Shown here piece after piece: positions 1 through 5,761 of a stretch of DNA of 7,854 nucleotides (the stretch's first letter is position 1; each line of letters begins with the position of its first letter). The notes beneath the pieces are model-generated. The model saw only the letters and a list, made by a program, of their open reading frames with translations, did no database searches and was not told the DNA's origin. A program made the translations under genes and the position numbers. Source of the stretch: Hyphomicrobium sp. (GTDB lineage: Bacteria > Pseudomonadota > Alphaproteobacteria > Rhizobiales > Hyphomicrobiaceae); NCBI GenBank assembly GCA_030609245.1, contig JAUWCP010000105.1, positions 1 through 7,854 on the forward strand, written 5' to 3'.

Positions 1-1205
1 GACACGCGCTCCAGCCAGGTCTGGTCGAGCTCGTTACCGAAATACTCGTCGATAAAGGCTTGGCGCGGAACGCCGTAGCTGTCGGCGAGGCGCATGAGCT
101 GGCCTTCCAGCCCGACAAGTTTCCTGTTGATGCCATAGAGCTGATCAACAAGGCTTTCGATGCGGTTGTTGTTCAGCGACAGGCTTTTGACGTCAGCGAC
201 GATCTCGTCGCGGTGCTTGTCGTAGGTCTTCTGCTGCTGTCGTGAGCCTGTTTCACCGGCCACTTGCTGCTCAAGCTTCTTGTCCTGCTGGCGGCGCAGC
301 CTTTTGTAGGTGCCGGCGATGCGGTCGAAGGTCTCCAGTACCTTGGGTTTGAGTTCGGCCTCCATGGCAGCAAGCGAAATCGCGTTCTCATATTCGTCGT
401 CGTCGTCGTCGTCCAACTCGCCTTCGGTTCGTTGTTCGCCTTCACTACCCTGAGCCTGACCCTGACCCTGGCCTTCACCCTGGGCTGCACCATTGGCGGC
501 AGCCTCAGTCCGCCTGGCGACCTCCGCAGAGACGTGGAGGGGAGGAATAACCGGGGGCGGGATCTTGGCCTCGGGGCCCTCGTAGGTGGCCTCAAGATCG
601 ATAATGTCACGCAGCAGGATCTTGGCGTCGTTGAGTTCGTCGCGCCAAATGATAATGGCCTGGAAGGTAAGGGGGCTTTCGCACAAGCTCGCGATCATGG
701 CTTCGCGGCCCGCCTCAATGCGTTTTGCAATGGCGATCTCGCCCTCGCGCGAGAGCAGCTCAACGGAGCCCATCTCGCGCAGATACATGCGCACGGGATC
801 GTCGGTCCGCTCGGTCGGCTCAGACCGCGGGGTGGTGGTGGTGGCGGGCGTCGCCTGGGTTGTGAGCGCGCGACCACTTTCCTCTTCAGTTTGCTCCTCA
901 GAATCCTGACCGTCGTCGCCTTCTTCATTCTCCACGACGTTGATGCCCATGTCGGAGAGCATTGTCATGGTGTCCTCGATCTGCTCTGACGACACCTCTT
1001 CAGAGGGCAGCACGGAGTTCAGCTCGTCATAGGTGACGTAGCCGCGGGCTTTCGCAGTCTTGAGGAAGCGTTTGACTGCCTGGTCGGATAGATCGAGGAG
1101 AGGGCTGTCGCGCTCTTGCGTCTCGGTAGCAGCACCGCCTTGATCATCGGCCTTGGCTGCTTGCTTCTTCGATCCTGACTGTGCAGTTTTGGATTTGACG
1201 GCCAT
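1..1205 (-). CDS. rpoD: RNA polymerase primary sigma factor RpoD (sigma-70), N-terminal 401 residues, cut by the left edge
   Basis: This is the housekeeping sigma factor, which directs core RNA polymerase to most promoters. Only the N-terminal part is present. Residues about 34-94 are region 1.1 (SPLLDLSDQAVKRF to MLSDMGINVVENEE). Residues 136-165 are region 1.2 (DPVRMYLREMGSVELLSREG). The rest is the sigma-70 non-conserved region, ending in a helical segment (LKPKVLETFDRIAGTYKRLR; SLSLNNNRIESLVDQLYGIN). Regions 2 to 4, which bind core and promoter, lie off the window. The start at 1205 gives MAVKSK, which resembles the MATKVK start I recall for related proteins. An in-frame ATG at 1214 would add MKT. 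Neither start has a strong ribosome site; GAG at the ACGAGAC just upstream is the best. The gene follows dnaG on the same strand after 206 bases. The linker at 239-273 is unusually low in complexity, with a Gln-Gly run and then six Asp. Confidence 0.96.
   Translation of the reverse strand, partial: MAVKSKTAQSGSKKQAAKADDQGGAATETQERDSPLLDLSDQAVKRFLKTAKARGYVTYDELNSVLPSEEVSSEQIEDTMTMLSDMGINVVENEEGDDGQDSEEQTEEESGRALTTQATPATTTTPRSEPTERTDDPVRMYLREMGSVELLSREGEIAIAKRIEAGREAMIASLCESPLTFQAIIIWRDELNDAKILLRDIIDLEATYEGPEAKIPPPVIPPLHVSAEVARRTEAAANGAAQGEGQGQGQAQGSEGEQRTEGELDDDDDDEYENAISLAAMEAELKPKVLETFDRIAGTYKRLRRQQDKKLEQQVAGETGSRQQQKTYDKHRDEIVADVKSLSLNNNRIESLVDQLYGINRKLVGLEGQLMRLADSYGVPRQAFIDEYFGNELDQTWLERV
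396..413. repeat. Six-copy GTC trinucleotide repeat encoding a poly-Asp run in RpoD
   Basis: Six tandem GTC units on the plus strand read as six GAC codons (Asp265-270) in rpoD. The tract lies in the non-conserved region, just after a Gln/Gly/Glu-rich stretch. All six Asp codons are identical, as slippage would produce. Acidic runs at this place are familiar in alphaproteobacterial RpoD, so the acidity itself is not surprising. Confidence 0.85.
829..848 (+). repeat. G-rich GGT repeat opposite the rpoD Thr run
   Basis: On the plus strand GG pairs separated by single T bases repeat four times, flanked by GGGG and GGG. On the coding (minus) strand this gives Pro-Ala-Thr-Thr-Thr-Thr-Pro at about residues 120-126 of RpoD, between regions 1.1 and 1.2. 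The G-rich strand is the template strand for rpoD and could in principle form a weak two-tetrad quadruplex. Coding constraint alone may explain it. Confidence 0.5.
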
Positions 1206-1355
1206 GGTTTTCATGTCTCGTGCCGATTAAGCTGTTGTCAGGGGGTGGCGCGGCGAGTTGTCGCAAAGAGCCCGGCGTCCGCGCTGCGCTGTGCACACAG
1301 ACCCTCGAATTCCGTCGTGAAACGTCCCAATCCGCTCGACCCCCACCTAACATTT

Positions 1356-1379
1356 CCGCGCGGGCTCACGCGGGTTTTT
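1356..1379 (+). terminator. Hairpin plus T-tract reading rightwards, against the genes
   Basis: On the plus strand CCGCG (1356-1360) pairs with CGCGG (1369-1373) across an 8-base loop. A G and five T follow at 1375-1379. This has the shape of an intrinsic terminator for rightward transcription, but both flanking genes, dnaG and rpoD, are on the minus strand. On that strand the tract is A-rich and precedes the stem, so it cannot work as a dnaG terminator. The stem is short (5 pairs plus a possible G-T pair), so the call is tentative. Confidence 0.35.
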
Positions 1380-1385
1380 ACACTC

Positions 1386-1407
1386 GGGCGCATTAAAATC
1401 AGCACCC
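1386..1407 (-). other. Stem-loop in the mRNA just after the dnaG stop codon
   Basis: In the minus-strand transcript GGGUGC (1407-1402) pairs with GCGCCC (1391-1386) around a 10-base A/T-rich loop, giving five Watson-Crick pairs and one G-U pair. It begins 5 bases after the dnaG stop. The G-U pair becomes a C-A mismatch in plus-strand RNA, so the structure favours the dnaG-rpoD direction. No U-tract follows, so it does not look like an intrinsic terminator. It could protect the dnaG 3' end or mark a processing point between the two genes. Confidence 0.35.
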
Positions 1408-1411
1408 AATG

Positions 1412-3340
1412 TCAATCGCGTGGCTCCACTGCGCTTGAATGACCGGGTGGCTCGCTTGCCTGGGCGAGCTGCCCCTTGATCTCGCAGATGCGCGCCAGCG
1501 CGTCCTCGGAGCCGTCCCTGTGCCAAGCCTGGACGGCAGCTTCGAGCGACTTCTGCAAGCCGTGCCACTCATGCAGCGCGAGGGTGTGGCGCCAGCCATC
1601 TTCCACCTCAGCCTGCGGGGCATTGGGCTCTGCGAAACGATCGCTTCTATGCGTAATCGAGCGTTCGACGAGATCTACAACCTTGTCGAGGCCCAATCTG
1701 CTCAATTGGGTGCGTAAGGCTTCGCTGTCAAGGGAATTATCAAGGGCGTGGAGCGTCAGAATGCCGTCTCGCAGGCGGCTAACCACACTGGAGGCTAATG
1801 TTAGGCCGGCAATTTGCTCAGCATGGTCCTCAATCAACCATGGGTGGTTGAGGACAGTCTTAACGAGGAGGGCCTCGCGCGCTGGGGATAATTCGGAGCG
1901 TTGGGCGAGCTCGGGGCTGGCGGCGAGGTGCTTTTGGAGCGGCGTCTGCTGGCCGGCGCCGAGGCGGGCGCGCTCGCGCAGGCGCCAATCAGGCGTGACA
2001 TTGTTACGCCGTGTGCCGCCGCCGGTGTTCTTGCGGCGCGAGCCCTCGCCGCGCGCGATCTCACGCGCGATGGTGCGATTGAGTGTCCACAACGTATCGC
2101 GCAGCTCGCGTTCATAGTGGATGCGTACGGTCGTATCGCCGATAACGGCCACCATGGCGCGCAGCCTGGTTTCGAAGGCGGCACGCTGTTCGGGCGTGGA
2201 TAGCGCATGCCCCTGCTCTTCGCGTTCCCACAACACGTCGAACAATGCGTGTGTTTTTTCTAGCTCTGAGGCAAACGCATCGGCGCCCTTCTGGCGAATG
2301 AGATCGTCGGGGTCGAGACCATCGGGCAGGAACACGAAGCGCACGCTGAAGCCAGGCTTCAACAGGGGGAGGATGGTTTCGACGGTCCGGAACGCGGCCT
2401 TGCGCCCGGCGCCATCACCGTCGAAACACAGGATCGGTTCTGGCGTCATGCGCCACAGAAGCTTCAACTGATCCTCGGTGAGCGCTGTGCCCAGCGGGGC
2501 CACTGCTTCCGCGAAACCAGCTTCGCTAAGTGCAATGACGTCCATGTAGCCTTCGACAGCGACAATGCGGCCACGTTCGTGTGCCGGTGTGCGCGCGCTA
2601 TAGGCGTTGAAGAGAAGGCGGCCTTTGTGGAACAGCGGTGTGTCGGGAGAGTTGAGGTATTTTGCCGGCTGGCCTGGATCGAGCGCGCGCCCTCCAAATG
2701 CGATGACGCGGTTCTTTAGATCGGTGATGGGGAAGATGACGCGGTGGCGGAAGCGATCATAGGCGACGGGAATATCGTCACCGGCAATCAGCATTCCCGA
2801 TGCAACCATGTCGGAGGCACTGAACCCAGCTTCGGTGAGATGCTGGCGCAGGGCGGAACGGTCGTTGGGCGCATAGCCGATACGGAATGCAGAGATCGTC
2901 TCGCGGCGAAGGCCGCGTTTTTCCAGGTAGCGGCGCGCTTCGCCACCAGCTCCCGTGGCAAGCTTTGCCTCAAAGAACTTGGCCGCCGTTTCGAGCAGCC
3001 GATAGAGCCGGTCGTGCTCGTTCTCGCGCGCTTCGTCGCGCGCCGACATTTGCGGCATCGCGAGCCCAGCCTCTTCCGCTAAGCGCTCCACCGCTTCGGG
3101 GAAAGAGAGCCCGTCGGTTTTCATAACAAAGGTGAAGATGTCGCCGTGCTCGCCAGAAGCGAAGCAATGATAGAAGCCCTTTTGGTCGTTGACGAAAAAG
3201 GACGGGGTCTTCTCCACCTTGAAGGGAGACAAACCGGCGAACTCGCGGCCCTTTTTCTTGAGGGCGACCTTGCGGCCGACGACCTGGCTGACAGACAGCC
3301 GGGCGCGGATATCATCCAGGAAATGGGGCGGAAAGCGCAT
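1412..3340 (-). CDS. dnaG: DNA primase DnaG
   Basis: DnaG makes RNA primers for lagging-strand synthesis and works with the replicative helicase. With the start at 3340 (MRFPPHFLDDIRARL) it has 642 residues, a normal length. The N-terminal zinc-binding-like domain is at about 1-100. The primase core follows (YDRFRHRVIFPI; AFGGRALDPGQPAKYLNSP). The TOPRIM domain carries EGYMD at 263-267 (Glu263) and DGDGAGR with Asp307 and Asp309, then DPDD at 343-346. These sit two residues before the E. coli positions 265, 309 and 311. The C-terminal part should bind the helicase. Three of the four zinc ligands are replaced: E. coli Cys40, His43, Cys61 and Cys64 correspond here to Ser38, Lys41, Cys59 and Ser62. 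A second ATG at 3355 adds five residues. The open frame continues to 3586, but that part lacks primase similarity. The gene precedes rpoD on the same strand. Confidence 0.97.
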   Translation of the reverse strand: MRFPPHFLDDIRARLSVSQVVGRKVALKKKGREFAGLSPFKVEKTPSFFVNDQKGFYHCFASGEHGDIFTFVMKTDGLSFPEAVERLAEEAGLAMPQMSARDEARENEHDRLYRLLETAAKFFEAKLATGAGGEARRYLEKRGLRRETISAFRIGYAPNDRSALRQHLTEAGFSASDMVASGMLIAGDDIPVAYDRFRHRVIFPITDLKNRVIAFGGRALDPGQPAKYLNSPDTPLFHKGRLLFNAYSARTPAHERGRIVAVEGYMDVIALSEAGFAEAVAPLGTALTEDQLKLLWRMTPEPILCFDGDGAGRKAAFRTVETILPLLKPGFSVRFVFLPDGLDPDDLIRQKGADAFASELEKTHALFDVLWEREEQGHALSTPEQRAAFETRLRAMVAVIGDTTVRIHYERELRDTLWTLNRTIAREIARGEGSRRKNTGGGTRRNNVTPDWRLRERARLGAGQQTPLQKHLAASPELAQRSELSPAREALLVKTVLNHPWLIEDHAEQIAGLTLASSVVSRLRDGILTLHALDNSLDSEALRTQLSRLGLDKVVDLVERSITHRSDRFAEPNAPQAEVEDGWRHTLALHEWHGLQKSLEAAVQAWHRDGSEDALARICEIKGQLAQASEPPGHSSAVEPRD

Positions 3341-3362
3341 GGGCTCGCTCAGCATCGAATCG

Positions 3363-3377
3363 GAACAAACCGTGTTC
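3363..3377. promoter_or_regulatory. Dyad GAACA-N5-TGTTC upstream of dnaG
   Basis: Perfect 5-base arms, GAACA and TGTTC, flank a 5-base spacer and lie 22 bases before the chosen dnaG start at 3340. A second dyad of the same plan lies at 3467-3481. The half-sites resemble LexA half-sites, but the arrangement is inverted with a 7-base gap between GAAC and GTTC, whereas the alphaproteobacterial LexA site as I know it is a direct repeat GTTC-N7-GTTC. Which protein would bind is unknown. Confidence 0.35.
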
Positions 3378-3380
3378 TGC

Positions 3381-3398
3381 CCTGATTCGCTTGTCAGG
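3381..3398. promoter_or_regulatory. Dyad CCTGA-N8-TCAGG upstream of dnaG
   Basis: Perfect 5-base arms with an 8-base spacer sit directly beside the GAACA-N5-TGTTC dyad, about 40 bases before dnaG. It could be an operator half-pair or a small leader hairpin. One or two such 5-base dyads are expected by chance in a region this long, so support is weak. Confidence 0.2.
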
Positions 3399-3466
3399 AG
3401 GCGCAACTTGAGCGCCCTTATCCCAGCTTTGAACAGGTGCGGGGGCGACAAAGACGCCCGTAATTT

Positions 3467-3481
3467 GGACACTTGATGTCC
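3467..3481. promoter_or_regulatory. Dyad GGACA-N5-TGTCC between dnaG and the phosphatase gene
   Basis: Perfect 5-base arms, GGACA and TGTCC, flank a 5-base spacer. The plan G-R-ACA-N5-TGT-Y-C is shared with the dyad at 3363-3377. The two centres are 104 bases apart, close to ten turns of B-DNA. The site is 104 bases before the phosphatase start and 126 bases before dnaG, so one regulator could touch both promoters. Confidence 0.35.
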
Positions 3482-3585
3482 GTCAGCCAGAGATTGCCCA
3501 CGAGGGTGTGCATAGTCACCCTGGCACCTAACGCGCCTAAAATGGGGCGTTATGGCCCCGCCGCAGCCCATACCGAGCTGACACA

Positions 3586-4188
3586 ATGTCCGAATTTGCG
3601 CTCAATCCCTCGCTGCTGATTTACCTGATCCGGCATGGCGAGACCCAGTACAACCGCCAGAACCGGTTCAACGGCCGCACGGATTCACCACTCACGGAGA
3701 TTGGAGTGTCCGAGGCCCATCGTCAGGGGCGGGTGCTGAGCGAAGTGATCGAGCCCGGCACGGCCTTGCGCATCGTCTCCAGCCCGCTGGGACGCGCCGT
3801 GCATACGGCCGAGATCATTCGCGACCAGATGCCCTTGACGGGTTACGAGATCGAGACAGATGAACGCCTAACGGAAATTTCATTCGGCGAGTGGGAAGGG
3901 CTCACGATCGACGAGATCAAGCACCGCTTTCCCGGCGAATGGGAGAAGCGCCATCAAAACATGTGGACCTACGTTGTGCCAGGCGGCGAGAGCTATGAGA
4001 TGGTGGCGCGCCGCACCCGCGACTGGCTGCACGAGGCGCACGGGTCCATGGTCGTTGTGACGCACGGCGGCGTGGAGCGTGTCCTGCGTGGCCTTTATGG
4101 GCGACTTCCGATAGGCGAGATCGGGCACCTTGCCGAGCCGCAGGACGTGCTGTTCCAGCTCAAGGATGGACAGATCACGAGGATCTAG
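3586..4188 (+). CDS. Histidine phosphatase family protein (phosphoglycerate mutase-like)
   Basis: This is a 200-residue member of the branch of the histidine phosphatase superfamily that includes GpmB- and CobC-like proteins. These enzymes remove or move phosphate through a phosphohistidine. RHGET at 16-20 supplies the nucleophile His17. Arg70 lies in SSPLGRAVHTA, Glu97 in DERLTEISFGEWEG, and the second catalytic His160 in VVVTHGGVERVL. All core residues are present, so the protein should be active. The substrate cannot be told from the sequence: a small phosphorylated metabolite such as phosphoserine, alpha-ribazole phosphate or a sugar phosphate is possible. It lacks the look of a glycolytic dPGM, which typically begins LVLVRHGQSEWN. 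The start at 3586 has only a weak GAG eight bases upstream. The gene diverges from dnaG and converges on yqeY with 36 bases between stop codons. No signal peptide is seen, so it is cytoplasmic. Confidence 0.9.
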   Translation: MSEFALNPSLLIYLIRHGETQYNRQNRFNGRTDSPLTEIGVSEAHRQGRVLSEVIEPGTALRIVSSPLGRAVHTAEIIRDQMPLTGYEIETDERLTEISFGEWEGLTIDEIKHRFPGEWEKRHQNMWTYVVPGGESYEMVARRTRDWLHEAHGSMVVVTHGGVERVLRGLYGRLPIGEIGHLAEPQDVLFQLKDGQITRI

Positions 4189-4205
4189 AGCGCGCGGCTT
4201 AGATC
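4182..4205. terminator. Hairpin at the junction of two convergent genes
   Basis: GATCTA (4182-4187) pairs with TAGATC (4200-4205), and inside it AGC (4189-4191) pairs with GCT (4197-4199), leaving a GCGCG loop and one bulged G. The nine-pair stem starts within the last codons of the phosphatase gene and covers its TAG stop. It lies 20 bases past the yqeY stop. On the plus strand it is followed by TCTCTC rather than a true T-tract. It probably helps end one or both transcripts, though its efficiency is uncertain. Confidence 0.45.
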
Positions 4206-4224
4206 TCTCATCGCGAAGGCGTTG

Positions 4225-4674
4225 TTACTTGAGCAGCTCCTTGGCGGTGGCGCTCGCTTTGCTGAAGTCCATCTGGCCGGCATAGCGCTGTTTGAGCGCG
4301 CCCATGATCCTACCCATGTCCTTTGGACTTTCCGCGCCGACTTCCTTGACAAGATCTGCGACGACTTTTTTGACCTCCGCCTCATCCATCTGTTTGGGCA
4401 GATAGAGTTCGATGATCTTCACCTCGGCCAGCTCCTTGTCAGCGAGGTCTTGGCGACCGCCTGAGGTGAATTGTTCGATGGAATCGCGGCGTTGCTTGAT
4501 CATCTTGGAGAGCACGCCAAGGATGTCCTCATCGGAAATCTTATCCTTACCGGACGGGCGCGCATCTATATCGGCACTTTTGATGGCGGCGCTGATAAGG
4601 CGCAGCGTGCCGACGCGATTTTTCTCGCCCGCTTTCATCGCGACCTTCAGGTCGGCATTGATCTGCTCGCGCAT
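4225..4674 (-). CDS. yqeY: GatB/YqeY domain protein
   Basis: This 149-residue protein matches the YqeY family throughout: MREQINADLKVAMKAGEKNR at the N-terminus, LRLISAAIKSADIDAR, then ISDEDILGVLSKMIKQRRDS, YLPKQMDEAEVKKVV, and MGRIMGALKQRYAGQMDFSK near the end. The family is related to the C-terminal tail domain of GatB, the tRNA-dependent amidotransferase subunit, and is thought to contact RNA or protein partners; its exact function is not established. It is small, helical, cytoplasmic and charged. The start at 4674 is preferred over upstream ATGs at 4692 and 4737, because GAGGAAGG precedes it by five to six bases and the family N-terminus begins there. In many bacteria yqeY lies with dnaG and rpoD; here a gene on the opposite strand separates them. 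Confidence 0.93.
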   Translation of the reverse strand: MREQINADLKVAMKAGEKNRVGTLRLISAAIKSADIDARPSGKDKISDEDILGVLSKMIKQRRDSIEQFTSGGRQDLADKELAEVKIIELYLPKQMDEAEVKKVVADLVKEVGAESPKDMGRIMGALKQRYAGQMDFSKASATAKELLK

Positions 4675-4679
4675 GGTGC

Positions 4680-4687
4680 CCTTCCTC
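4680..4687 (-). promoter_or_regulatory. Ribosome binding site fixing the yqeY start
   Basis: GAGGAAGG on the minus strand lies just before the ATG at 4674. It is the best Shine-Dalgarno match in the window and decides against the upstream in-frame ATGs at 4692 and 4737. Confidence 0.75.
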
Positions 4688-4750
4688 GTCATGAGGGGGG
4701 AGATGTAGGCCCGAGGGGGGCGCCAAAGCAAGAGCATCGATGTGGCGACG

Positions 4751-4761
4751 GCGATAATCGC
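4751..4761. promoter_or_regulatory. Palindrome GCGAT-A-ATCGC beside an A-tract
   Basis: An 11-base perfect dyad, followed on the plus strand by six A (4762-4767), lies 77 bases before yqeY in the divergent region. On the minus strand T6 leads into TTGCGA, which could serve as a poor -35 element for yqeY, though no convincing -10 was found at the right distance. An operator is possible, but nothing in the sequence names a regulator. Confidence 0.25.
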
Positions 4762-4805
4762 AAAAAATGGATTTGCCCGGCGCGATCCCGGTAGTCGTCA
4801 CCCCA

Positions 4806-4850
4806 CGCAGCACGCTGGCTTGTTTCTTAGGGAACAGCGCAGAACGCTGG
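4806..4850. repeat. Direct repeat of 13 bases at a 32-base interval upstream of the DUF2147 gene
   Basis: CGCAGCACGCTGG (4806-4818) and CGCAGAACGCTGG (4838-4850) differ at one base. Their starts are 32 bases apart, close to three helical turns, so both would face the same side of DNA. The second copy also contains a dyad, CAGCG-N5-CGCTG (4835-4849). The pair ends 103 bases before the DUF2147 start, where an activator or repressor could act. No regulator can be named. Confidence 0.45.
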
Positions 4851-4940
4851 TTTCAGTCATTGGAAAAGCGCCAGAGGTGCAGAACCGTCATTAGCGTGGC
4901 GAGACGCACCATCTGCCGATTATTGGACCTGACAGAGCAT

Positions 4941-4946
4941 AGGGGA
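4941..4946 (+). promoter_or_regulatory. Ribosome binding site of the DUF2147 gene
   Basis: AGGGGA lies seven bases before the ATG at 4954. It supports this start, which also yields a complete signal peptide. Confidence 0.65.
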
Positions 4947-4953
4947 CGAACTC

Positions 4954-5724
4954 ATGTGGACGACTAAGACTGCCTTACCACTTGCGGCGTTCGCTGCCGT
5001 ACTCATATCAGCCAGCAATGCCTTGGCCGGTCCCGCGCCGCTTGGGCTTTGGATCGATCACACTGGCCGCGGCGGCGTTGAGATCACGCAGTGTGGCGCG
5101 CGGCTGTGCGGGCACATTGCCTGGCTCAAAGACGCGGAGAATTCGGAAGCGTGCGGCGTGCAAGTGATCGGTGACGCCAAACAGATGCGTAATGGCACGT
5201 GGGATCGTGGCTGGATCTATGACCCCGAGGCCGACTCGACGTACGACGTGGAGCTGAAGCCCATTGGTTCGAAGAAGCTGCGCGTTATGGGCTACGCAGG
5301 AACCAAGTTCCTGAGCGAGACGATGATATGGAAACGCGCTCCGGTCGGCCTCACGAAGTGCGCCAAACCCGGCAGTGAAAAAACGGTGACCGCAAACGTG
5401 TCCGAGAAAGCGGTTAAGACTTCGCAGAAAGCGAACAAAAATGCGAAGCCCGCGACCAACAAGGCAGAGGCGAAAACCGCGAACATCGCGCCAAAAGTGA
5501 AGACGAAGACCACCATTCAAAAGGTGAAGTCTGAGGTCACGGAACCACAGAACGTAGAGACAGCAGCAAAACCTGAGACGAAGGCCAATCGCGAGGGCCC
5601 GCTTGCCAAGATTGTCGCGAACATGAGCGGCGACAAGGGCAAGTCGCGTTCGGGCTCAAAGCGAACCTGCCGGATCTCGGTTCCCTATCTCAATATGGTG
5701 GTCAAGGTTCCCTGCGACGGTTGA
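4954..5724 (+). CDS. Secreted DUF2147 protein with a lysine-rich C-terminal extension
   Basis: The protein has 256 residues. Residues 1-25 are a Sec signal peptide (MWTTKTALPLAAF, hydrophobic core, then NALA before GPAP), so it is exported to the periplasm. Residues about 30-129 match DUF2147: GLWIDHTGRGGVEITQCG, LCGHIAWLKD, GTWDRGWIYDPEADSTYDVE, LRVMGYAGTKFLSETMIWKR. The function of DUF2147 is not known to me; these are small secreted beta-rich proteins. Cysteines at 47, 52, 67 and 136 may form disulfides. From about 137 to 237 comes a disordered stretch with about 20 Lys and many Ala, Thr and Glu and no Cys. A short ordered-looking end follows, CRISVPYLNMVVKVPCDG, with Cys239 and Cys254. 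DUF2147 proteins usually end near the domain, so the tail is an addition. The linker could bind peptidoglycan, lipopolysaccharide or nucleic acid, but this is a guess. The gene converges on the cyclase gene. Confidence 0.85.
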   Translation: MWTTKTALPLAAFAAVLISASNALAGPAPLGLWIDHTGRGGVEITQCGARLCGHIAWLKDAENSEACGVQVIGDAKQMRNGTWDRGWIYDPEADSTYDVELKPIGSKKLRVMGYAGTKFLSETMIWKRAPVGLTKCAKPGSEKTVTANVSEKAVKTSQKANKNAKPATNKAEAKTANIAPKVKTKTTIQKVKSEVTEPQNVETAAKPETKANREGPLAKIVANMSGDKGKSRSGSKRTCRISVPYLNMVVKVPCDG

Positions 5725-5761
5725 GGAGAGACATGGGCGCGGTGTAACGCTCAAGCGTCGC
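5714..5761. terminator. Inverted repeat spanning both stop codons of two convergent genes
   Basis: GCGACGGTTGAG (5714-5725) and CTCAAGCGTCGC (5750-5761) pair at 11 of 12 positions, with one G-G mismatch and a 24-base loop. The TGA of the DUF2147 gene (5722-5724) is in the left arm, and the cyclase stop (5753-5751) is in the right arm. Both genes thus end in nearly the same 12 bases. The position suggests a shared bidirectional 3' end, but the loop is long and no T-tract follows in either direction. Confidence 0.45.

Noticed and set aside
264..989. Plus-strand open frame of 241 codons opposite rpoD
   Set aside because: It lies wholly antisense to clear sigma factor sequence, has no recognisable domain or ribosome site, and its composition follows from rpoD codon bias.
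3363..3377. LexA (SOS) box upstream of dnaG
   Set aside because: GAAC and GTTC are inverted with a 7-base gap, while the alphaproteobacterial site is a direct GTTC-N7-GTTC repeat and the Gram-positive inverted site has a 4-base gap. Kept only as a dyad of unknown use.
3530..3552. Imperfect hairpin upstream of the phosphatase gene as a terminator
   Set aside because: The stem has an internal G-G mismatch and no T-tract follows. It lies in a divergent region where no transcript needs to end, so it may be chance.
3341..3586. N-terminal extension of dnaG to an ATG at 3586
   Set aside because: The extra 82 residues show no primase similarity and would run through the whole divergent promoter region to the phosphatase start. 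The conserved N-terminus begins at MRFPPHFLD.
4832..4845. GAAC-N6-GAAC as a LexA box
   Set aside because: The gap is six bases, not seven, and it is better explained as part of the 13-base direct repeat.
4767..4967. Plus-strand open frame of 66 codons before the DUF2147 gene
   Set aside because: It overlaps the true start of the DUF2147 gene in another frame, has no ribosome site or recognisable motif, and covers the likely promoter region.
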